A DNA stretch of 64,000 bases from Sesamum alatum (taxonomy: Eukaryota; Streptophyta; Magnoliopsida; Lamiales; Pedaliaceae), in contig JACGWO010000003.1 of NCBI GenBank assembly GCA_034509735.1, positions 9,486,001 to 9,550,000 on the forward strand, given 5' to 3'. A program made the translations under genes and the position numbers. How positions within the stretch are numbered: the stretch's first letter is position 1; every line of letters starts with the position of its first letter. This document shows, piece by piece, positions 56,215-64,000 of the stretch. Below the pieces are notes generated by a model. It was given only the letters and a program-made list of their open reading frames with translations, had not been told where the DNA came from and did no database searches.

Positions 56215-58452
56215 TGAAAGAATCGGGTACGGCCCGGGAACGCAACGGAAGCGTAAAAAACTTTAATTTAAGACATAATTTAAATTGGATTTCAAAGGGT
56301 GTTCCCTTTGAAGTTCCCGGGCGTTCGGTGTTTTTGTCAAAGCACAAACAACAAAATAAAACATGCAGGACATGTGGCTTAAAAGGAGAAAAACAAATTG
56401 CACAAAATGTAAAAGGAAACCAACCTTTATCCGTTTATGTAGAACGTGTCGTCTGCGTTGTTCCTTTCTTTCCTTCTTCGTTCGTCCACTTGAGAGCTCA
56501 ACGTAGAACTCCTCTAATGCGATCCACACCACACTATGGATTTATTTCTACTCTATTGCTAGATAGAAAATAGAAACAAAGAAGAAGAAACAATTCAAGA
56601 AAGCACTATCGATTAGTGTACCTTGGAATGTTTTTGTTCAATCTTCTCTAAAGAAGTATGAACACTAAAAGAGAGAATTTTCAGAGAGTATTTTGGCCTA
56701 AAAAACTCCAGCAAAATGAAGCAAGTGATATCAATTGTGTCTAGCAAAGTAGTTTTGTGTATATGGAATGTAGTGTTCAAAAAAACCACCTACACAAGTA
56801 ACCTCCAAGGCAACTTCCACATACATACACTTCTAGCATATCCACTACACATGATAGCAAAGAAAACCACCCACAAAAGGGCAAAAATTCGTGCACATCA
56901 TGTACATATATGGAAGAGTTGAAACTCTTCCTTAACTAGCTTCAACTTGCATGAAAAAAATGGACTTGGACCTTTATGTTTTTGGACTTGTATTTAATCA
57001 AATTAAATAAAGTCCAAACATATATCCATTGGGCATTAATTAATCTAATTAATTTCAATCCAATTGAAGCCCAATTATTTATTTAATCCAATTAAATAAA
57101 CATAAGTCCAAAATCAAGAATAATTGATCCAATCAACTATTCTAGCCAAAACCCGATAAATTAATCCAATTAATTCAAAGGTTCTTAGTCCAAAAAAATT
57201 AACTAATCCAATTAATTAATTCTTGGACCATCCATCAAATGGATTTCTCAATAAATGATCCAATCATTTATTTTCTCTCTTGAATAAATTTAATCCGATT
57301 AAATTTATTCGCTTCTTCTAGAATTAATTCCAAATTAATTCCGCCAAATCCAAAGTGATTTGTGTGTGACTCATTAGGTTCACCCTCAGCTAGACTTGGG
57401 CTTGTGTCAACACAATAGATCAATTAAATCCAATTTAATTAATTGTTTTTCGATTAACCATTAATCGAAAAAACGCCAAGTCACCATGGGTGGCCGTCTA
57501 GCAACGGTCCATGGCACTAGAGACTAGGTGAATGTTGGCCGTGAACATTTAGGCTCCCGAGTTCCATACGAGTACGGTCCTTCATCATCCGTCTCCCGGT
57601 CTAAGTCTAAGGCATGGAATTGGACGTCGGTTCCCATCCTGGACAAGACAACTATGCTCAGTACTCGAGGCACGTTTACTCTATCGATCGACGTGGGAAA
57701 CCATTCCCTACTCGACCAATCGCTGTGGCCACAGACTTATAAGAGTTTAAACTGTCTCAGAGCGCATAGGAGACTCGACTGTCATATACTGACAGGTGAC
57801 GGATCCTATCTTGAATCCACCGTCCTCAATACATATTCCGACTGCACTGTATAAGGCTTATGATGAACGATCCCAGATACAGACATCCCTTTGCCAGATG
57901 CTAGATACAACCATCATATGCATGTGACTGCCATGATTCCTTCAAGTCCGAGGACTAATCTCGTACTATCGGGAGCCGGGAATGCCAGTCATACCGACCA
58001 AGCCTCCAAGGCTTCCATATGACGATTCCCGCGAGTCAGTTCAGTCAGCTGACATCCTTGTCAACTAACCCACTAATATTGCATAGACGTCCAACGTCTG
58101 TCGCCGATGAAACACGGCACTCATCCAATGAATGCAATCCTTAGTGCAAGTCTGTATAGGACTCTTGATGCTGTCTCAAGGTCCTCGACTTGGAACATTT
58201 CAGACTTAACCCCTCAGAAGTTGGTTTCATAGCTGCCATCCAATGCGCAACCCAACTACATGGGTTGTTTGTTTGGCCTGTGGGCTTTGTTGTGATGTTA
58301 ATGGAATAAACAAAATAGCGAGCACAACAAATGGAACTGCCAAACATGAATACTCACTTTATTCATATAAGAATATTACAATTACAATGACATTGTCAGA
58401 AATAGATTACATCAAGGCCAATCTAATTGGCTTTCCGGTCACTATTCTAACA
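56215..58452 (-). repeat. 5' LTR of Element 9 (2238 bp)
   Basis: Nearly identical to 48007-50245. Differences seen by eye are mostly one- or two-base gaps (for example near 56653, 57413, 57583, 57662, 57813, 57869 and 58171), with few substitutions. Confidence 0.95.
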
Positions 58453-58457
58453 CATTT
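58453..58457. repeat. Target site duplication (cattt), right copy, of Element 9
   Basis: Matches 48002-48006. Element 8 RNaseH resumes here. Confidence 0.93.
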
Positions 58458-60070
58458 CTCTCAGAAGGTGGTAGCATCTAAGAATGTGCTTGAATCGGTA
58501 ATGAGATCTCGGTTCCTTTGCTTGCGCTATGGCTCCGTTGTTATCACAAAAGATGACAACGGGCTCGGCGATGCTAGGCACCACACCCAATCTTGGATGT
58601 AGTTCTCATCCAAACCACTTCTTTAGTAGCTTCTGAAGCTACTATGTATTCGGCCTCAGTGGTGGAATCAGCAGTGGTTGCTTGCTTGGAACGTTTCCAT
58701 GCTACCACTCCTCCATTGAGCTTGAATACATAACCTGATTGAGACTTGGCATCATCGTCATCTGCCTGGAAGCTAGCATCGCTAAAGCCTTCCAGGATCA
58801 TTCTCCATTGTCATAGACTAGGAATATTTCCTTAAGGATGCCCTTGACCGCATTCAATGTGCTCTCTCCTGCACAGAAGTGATATATGCTCGTTACACTC
58901 AAGCGTAAGCGATGTCAGGCCTAGTGTAGTGGACCGCATATTGGATGCTTCCTACGGCAGAAGCATAGGGAACGATTTTCATCTTTTCAAGTTCTTCATC
59001 AGTCTGCGGGGACTGTTTCTTGGACAACTTGATCCCATGCCTAATGGGAAGGAATCCTCGTTTGGAGTGTCCATCCGAAACCTTTTCAGGACTTTCTCCA
59101 TATACGAGTTTTGGGTTAGTCCTAACATTCTCTTAAATCTGTCCCTGACAATCTGGATGCCTAGAATGTAGCAGGCTTCACCAAGTCCTTCATGGAAAAT
59201 GAGTTGATAACTATGCTTTTGTGTCACCCAACATTCTCACGTCATTTCCTATGAGTAGAATGTCATCCACATAAAACACTAGGAACACTATAGAGCTCCC
59301 ACTGACCTTCTTGTATGCACAAGGGTCGGATTCGTTTTTGATGAAATCATAACGTATGATTTCATCAAAGCGAATGTTCCAACTTCGGGATGCTTTGTTT
59401 TGAGGCTATAGATGGACTTTTCGAGACGACAAACCTTCTGTTCTTCTCTGGCGACCGTGAAACCCTCTAGCTGATCCATGTAGATCTCTTCCTCAACGAA
59501 ACCATTGAGGAAGGCCGTTTTCACGTCCATCTGCCATATCTCATAGTCATACCATGCTGCTATGGCAAGTAGGATCCAAATGGACTTAGCCATGGCTACT
59601 AGCGAGTAGCTGTCCTCAAAATTGACCCCGGGTCGTTGAGTGTACCCCTTTTGCTACTTAGCCTAGCGTTGAAGGTTGTGACCTCTCATCAATGCCAAGT
59701 TTGCGCTTATAGACCCATTTACAGTCAACTTGCTTAACCCCTTTGGGCGGGTCTACAAGTGTCCAGACTTGGTTCTCATTCATGAAGTCCATTTCGGTTT
59801 CCATGGACTCAAGCCATCTCCTGGAGTCGATGTCAGACATCGGTTCCCCGTATGTCTTAGAATCCTTATCCAATAGACTGGTCGTGTTTAGAAAGCCGTA
59901 TCTTACGGGAGGTCGTGACTCTCTAGCTGACCTACGGAGAACGAGAACGTTAGTGGTGACTGTGGGCGCTGACTGTATTGGAGCTGGCGGTTTAGGTACC
60001 GAGGCTAGCCCTTCTTGAGGTCGTCCTTCATGCCTAGCATGCTGGACTTCTCGAGGTTGGTCAGCCCTTT
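58453..60070 (-). pseudogene. Reverse transcriptase-RNaseH of Element 8
   Basis: RNaseH is in 58801-58574 (MILEGFSDASFQADDDDAKS, ADSTTEAEYIVASEATKEVV) and continues at 47856-48006 beyond Element 9. RT has [20 protein letters not shown] (59593-59288 frame) and YVDD at 59262-59273. The linker has SARESRPPVRYGF-type text near 59900-59940. Many one-base gaps break the frame (for example near 58590, 58850, 59185, 59355 and 59690), more than in Element 9. Confidence 0.88.
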
Positions 60071-61233
60071 GAGGTATCTATCCTGAATCCTCTAAGTGAG
60101 GAATCCGCGGCTTCCACTGATGACTGGTTTCCATCACTTGACTCGTCAAGGATCAGTTCATAGGTTGGATATCCTCGTAAAGCCTTGCTCCAAGAACACT
60201 GCGTTCCTTGAAACAAATACCTTTTGTTCCAATGGGTAATAGAAATAATAACCTGCAGTTTCCTTGGGGTATCCAACGAACCTGCATAAACTAGACTTCG
60301 ATTCTAGCTTGTCTCCCACTAGCTTCTTGACGTATGCGGGGCTACCCCACACTTTCAAGTAGTTGTAGGATACAGGCTTGTCGTGCCATATTTCATATGG
60401 CATTTAGGTCAATACACTGGTTTGGCGCCAAATTTAACAACTTGGCCGCAGTCTCCAATGCGTATGCCCCAAAAGGATAAGGGTAATTTGGTAAAACTCA
60501 TAATGGATCGAACCATGTCCAACAGGGTTTGATTCCTCCTTTCAGAGACCCCATTTAACTGTGGTGTCCCGCGAGGTGTCCATTCAGAGATTATACCGTT
60601 TTCTTAAGCTAATTAGGAACTCAGTACTAAGGTACTCTCCGCCTCGGTTTGACCGTAGGAATTTAATTTTGCAGCCGGTTTGGTTCTCAGCTTCAAGTTT
60701 GAATTATTTAAACCTCTCAAGAGCTTCAGACTTGTAGCTCATTAGGTATACATAACCATACCGTGAATGATCATCAGTGAAGGTTATGAAGTAGGAAAAC
60801 CCACCTCGGGCTTGCGTCCTTAGTGGTCCACATACATCTGTATGGACCAAGTCCAACAGACCTGTGGAAACCCTGCTTTGTCCTACAAAAAGGCCTCTTG
60901 GTCATTATCCCTCTGAGGCAGGATTCCCAAGTTGGTAGTTCACTCAAGTCCCCTACCTCTAGTTTCTTTGAGTCTACCAATTTCTTCATCCTAATCTTGG
61001 GAAATGTGACCTAGCTAGCGTGCCACAGTTGTGCGTTCCTTTATTTATCTATTTTACGTTTGTGTTGAGCGTTTAGAACGAACTTCATTTGTTGCAAGAT
61101 ATAGAGGCCGTTATTAAGCGTACCGAGCAGATGAGCAATTCCACACCTCATCAAATAAAAGCAATTTTTATTGATTATAAACTCATATTCACTATTGTCT
61201 AACAACGTAATGGAAATGATGTTTCTAATCATG
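60071..61233 (-). pseudogene. Integrase and pre-integrase of Element 8
   Basis: The C-terminal part (60403-60158) reads MPYEIWHDKPVSYNYLKVWG and GYPKETAGYYFYYP. The core region (about 60800-60440) is broken by gaps, although the antisense of TDVCGP, DRGGEY-like and ERRNRTLLD segments can be followed. The zinc region (60989-60774) has ELPTWESCLRGIMTK, with the first Cys changed to Trp. The pre-integrase (61244-61041) has NSEYEFIINKNCFYLMRCGI. Confidence 0.83.
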
Positions 61234-61465
61234 CTAGGGTACATAATAAACTTGCTCTAATTCTATACTAATGCGATCACTAACTACTAGAGTGGCGGAT
61301 CCTACTACTTCTACCGAGATGGCCTTGCCATTCCCAAGCTTTAGGACCATATCCCCACTACTTAGTTTTCTGCTTCTTTTCAGCACCCGCAAATCATTGC
61401 AAATGTGAGCTCCACAACCGGTATCTAATAACCAAGAGGAAGTGTTAGTAACCATATTAACTCAA
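61234..61465 (-). pseudogene. Protease of Element 8
   Basis: 73 open codons (61455-61234) with NTSSWLLDTGCGAHICNDL (DTG active site), KLSSGDMVLKLGNGKAISVE and SATLVVSDRISIELEQVYYV. The motif is complete and the best-preserved protease here. It is cut off from gag by a one-base gap near 61463. Confidence 0.87.
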
Positions 61466-62343
61466 TCACAAAGATACCTTGTTTGGAGAGGAGTTTGGGG
61501 CAATCTCTCTTCCAATGCCCTTTCTCACGGCAATTGATACATATGTCATATGCCCTCGACTGGGCTTTGAGTCAACCTTCCCTTTTCCTTTGCCTTTCCC
61601 CATTTTGGCAACGAGAACACTCTTAGTGTTGGTAGCTGCTTTTTGACGGCTTTTCCCTTTCCCTTCTTCCTTTTCCAACGTCCGGCACCATTGCCTTTCG
61701 TCTTGGAAGTCGAAGCATCTCCAAACAATACCAACGGCGTAGAATTTTTGGTCATTGACTCGTATTGCACCAACATATTGATTAACTCATGAATACCCTT
61801 CTCAAGTGTGTTCATGTTATAGTTAACAATGAATTGGTCGATGGAGGGTGGGAGAGACTAAAGGATCACGTCTATGTACGTCTCGTTATCGAGCCCTGCC
61901 TTGAGGTCCTCGAGCTTTTCCACCAAGGTAAGCATCTTGACCCCATGCTCTTGTGCAGAGGATCATTTGGTCATTTTAGTTCCAAAGAACGCCTTCGTCG
62001 CGACATACCTAGTATGCCGGTCCGGGACTGCATAGCAATCCTTCAAGGCGCGCCATAATGGAAAGGACATCGTCTAGCCTTTCATACTGCTTCTGAATCT
62101 CATTCGTCATAGAGGCAAATATGATGCTAAACGGACTTTTCGGTTATCCTTATGCCAAGTCTCGATCGTCTCATGTTCTTCTGGCATGGATCCTTCCGGC
62201 AAGGTCCTAGGGAACGGCTCATCCATGACGTAGCCTTGGTTCTCGTAATCTAGGACTATCCTCAAATTGCGCAACCAGTCGTTGTAATTGGTTCCATTAA
62301 ACTTGTTGGTCTCAAGTATGATTGATAATGGGTTCTTAGACAT
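61466..62343 (-). pseudogene. Gag of Element 8
   Basis: Start at 62343 with MSKNPLSIILETNKFNGTNY, then NDWLRNLRIVLDYENQGYVM. A frame break comes near 62125 (KVRL...), then pieces with FVAIKDCYAVPD-type text. 61815-61546 has NTLEKGIHELINMLVQYESM and LFGDASTSKTKGNGAGRWKR. The zinc knuckle sequence lies near 61500-61545, in a frame shifted by gaps in the basic linker. Same gag family as S4 and Element 9. Confidence 0.86.
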
Positions 62344-62718
62344 TTTTAAATCTACATTTAAAAGAACAGAACTACGATCAGCAGAATTTTAAAAGACGAT
62401 GTTTTGATAAATAAATTAAACGCTTGGAATTTAGTCATTTAATGCTCCAACTATTTATAGGAAAACACGATACTCTCAAACATTATTTTCGGGAAATATC
62501 CTTTCCTAGTGGCTTGGATCCACAGTGATTTTCCCCATACCTCGCTTTTACGATTCGCATGGAAGAATCCTGTGGAGGTATACCATACCATTCTCATTCC
62601 ACGAGATTCCTAATATAATTGCCTTACCCTTTCACGTGATCCCGAGGACTCCAAGCGAATCACGTTACTTGGCGTTAGACACGATCCAATCGACCGAATC
62701 ATACACCTATTGCTACCT

Positions 62719-62814
62719 CCACGACTCGTGAGACAGGTAGCAACAGTCTACTTTTCGTTCATGACATAGTGCAGCTTCGTTTAAGCACGATAGTCGTGCC
62801 ACGACTCGTGAGAC
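62719..62814. repeat. Paired CCACGACTCGTGAGAC motif, Element 8 leader
   Basis: Copies at 62719-62734 and 62799-62814, 80 bp apart. GCACGA-TAG-TCGTGC (62785-62799) abuts the second copy, as in Element 2. Confidence 0.87.
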
Positions 62815-63115
62815 CACGCTATCGACCTAAAATCAGCTTCCTCACTATGCCATCGATTGGAAGGCATGGACGAACTCCTAGAGTTCATGTCCATTTATCA
62901 AGGGTCTAACATTTTGAACTTTGGTCCAACCAAGTGAGAGTTGTAAATGACCGAGATCCCATACATAAACATATTCATCCATAATGCGTAATTTAAAGTT
63001 TGCATCCCATAGCAGTAATATGATAAATAAACCATTCATTCACTATAAACCCACATGCAAAATTAAAGCCTAGCACGCCCCTGTCCGATGATCACGAGCC
63101 CGAATCCTATGCGAC

Positions 63116-63133
63116 CCACTGAGCCCGCAGTGG
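63116..63133. other. Conserved leader hairpin CCACTG-N6-CAGTGG (Element 8)
   Basis: Identical stem and loop to the hairpins of Elements 2 and 9. Confidence 0.8.
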
Positions 63134-63822
63134 ATCTATGGTCAATCTAGGGTTCGTCCTACACTATTACATTTAATAGTAACCCGATCAACATGCTGAT
63201 GGGCCTTGGTCTGTTTTCTCTTTCAAATCTCTGTGGAAACGCCTTGGATCCTCCATTCTGGGCTCTTCATGTGGATCTTCCTTCATCTCCACCAAATACA
63301 TAAAATAAAAATCCTCACTCCTATACTCCTCTCATTACATATGTAAAAAGGAACCCCAGCGAAAACCCGGGGGGAGTACAATAGGAGAGAGATAGAATGC
63401 CTTATTATTTCGAGGCAGCTAGAAGAGGAGAAGGAGAAAGCAAAAGAGGCACACAGGCCCATCACAAATTAAACAATACATTCGGTCTAGGGCTCGTGAT
63501 CATCCATTCTCAACAAACGCACATAATTACATGATTCCAATCACATAAACATATGCATATAATCCATGATATCCAATCACATCATCCCATGATAAATAAA
63601 CGAGTCATGTATGAAAAACCATGGTACAACATTGGCAATAACCTTCTCGTTTAGGGAGACCCTTCCTCATTATTCGAAGGTGAGTAGTCCTCGGGATTGC
63701 AAATCCAATACAAAAAACCTTCCAAATAACGTTCTTTAAGAAAAACATGCAAAAGTAAATAAAACTAATTTTTTCAGAGTTATCTAAAAAAATAAATAAA
63801 ATAACAAGAAAACGTAAACATT

Positions 63823-64000
63823 AACCGGCCGCCGCCACCGGCGGCGTTCTGCCGGTACACACAGGCCAGTAGGCCTGGCATGTTGTCCCTGCACGCGCAG
63901 CGCACGCCTGATCGGGCTGCCGCGCGCAGGCACCTCTGCCCGCGCGTGCCATCCTGCCACGCCGCCTGCGTGCGCATCCTGCGCGCAGGCCGCGCGTGCA
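63823..64000. other. GC island in the leader of Element 8 (cut by the window edge)
   Basis: GCCGGC-type and GCGCGCAGGC tracts. The stem GCAGGC (63926-63931)/GCCCGC (63938-63943) has the same spacing and loop core (ACCTCT) as in Element 9, with one mismatch. Confidence 0.88.

Larger units (their letters stand above)
48007..58452 (-). mobile_element. Element 9: complete copia retrotransposon, 10.4 kb, best-preserved coding copy
   Basis: It has LTRs at 48007-50245 and 56215-58452, polypurine tract 50246-50256, primer-binding site 56202-56213 and target duplication cattt on both sides. The internal order in sense is leader (2.03 kb), gag, PR, IN, RT, RNaseH. Catalytic motifs of PR, IN and RT are all readable. 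A handful of single-base frameshifts break the frame. The two LTRs differ mostly by single-base gaps, so insertion is recent and some frameshifts may be sequence errors. It inserted into Element 8's RNaseH. It is the closest thing in the window to a helper for the non-autonomous copies (inference). Confidence 0.95.
41647..64000 (-). mobile_element. Element 8: minus-strand copia element, 5' LTR outside the window, interrupted by CACTA and Element 9
   Basis: Its 3' LTR is 41647-47844 with the CACTA transposon inside. Its internal region runs 47845-48006, is interrupted by Element 9 (48007-58452), and resumes at 58453 to the window edge: RNaseH, RT, IN, PR, gag, leader. The bases attaa (41642-41646) are the expected left target duplication. 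It belongs with the array S1-S5 by coding sequence and LTR length (2.0 kb). Domains are recognisable but carry many single-base frameshifts. Confidence 0.9.
62344..64000 (-). other. Long untranslated leader of Element 8 (partial)
   Basis: Runs off the window edge before the primer-binding site. It contains the paired palindromic 16-mer (62719-62734, 62799-62814), the hairpin at 63116-63133, a GGGGGG run near 63370, and the start of a GC island at 63823. It is closest to the Element 2 leader in the 62400-63200 part. No gene seen. Confidence 0.85.

Noticed and set aside
1..64000. tRNA or rRNA genes, CRISPR arrays, bacterial operons, host protein-coding genes
   Set aside because: None found. 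tRNA-like matches are limited to 12-base primer-binding sites. Repeats are LTRs, not CRISPR. All recognised protein motifs belong to copia Gag-Pol.

Overview
The window looks like plant nuclear heterochromatin, probably from a eudicot. It is AT-rich and has no host gene I can support. Almost every base belongs to Ty1/copia LTR retrotransposons inserted into one another, plus one CACTA DNA transposon. The copia assignment rests on the order gag-PR-IN-RT-RNaseH, a CCHC zinc knuckle, a YVDD reverse transcriptase, a DD35E integrase and a primer-binding site TGGTATCAGAGC. LTRs of 2.0-2.3 kb with a 2.0-2.4 kb leader before gag recall the Angela/BARE lineage (inference).

Layout. (1) 1-17290: Element 1 (+), a decayed copia element. 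Element 2 (401-10514, -, TSD gtaac) sits in its gag and a solo LTR (13403-15648, TSD actgt) sits in its 3' LTR. (2) 17291-18994: remnant of an older minus-strand element (Element 4), into whose LTR Element 1 inserted. (3) 18995-20605: a recombinant LTR whose two halves come from different families. (4) 20606-34343: a scrambled, same-family array in which pol segments alternate +, -, +, followed by misjoined LTR, leader and gag pieces. (5) 34344-34562: about 220 bp that match none of the elements. (6) 34563-64000: a nest in which Element 6 (+, 34563-37504) is split by Element 7 (-, 37505-41646), which is split by Element 8 (-, 41647 to beyond the window). Element 8 carries a 4.2 kb CACTA transposon in its 3' LTR (42014-46208, TSD gaa) and a full-length copia, Element 9 (48007-58452, TSD cattt), in its RNaseH domain.

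How the parts relate. All LTRs share the same start (TGTTAGAATAGGTGACC), the same polypurine tract (AAGTGGGAGAT) and, where visible, the same primer-binding site. One enzyme set could therefore mobilise several families. Elements 8 and 9 and the array carry recognisable coding domains. Elements 1, 2, 4 and 7 have badly decayed internal regions, yet Element 2 has two almost identical LTRs and an intact target duplication. It is best read as a recently moved non-autonomous derivative.

The most unusual shared features are in the long leaders. Each has a 180-290 bp island of extreme GC content rich in alternating GC, about 220-280 bp downstream of the primer-binding site where that site is visible. 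Conserved palindromes and hairpins lie between the island and gag. Coordinates of misjoined junctions are accurate to a few bases; domain boundaries inside decayed pol regions are approximate.
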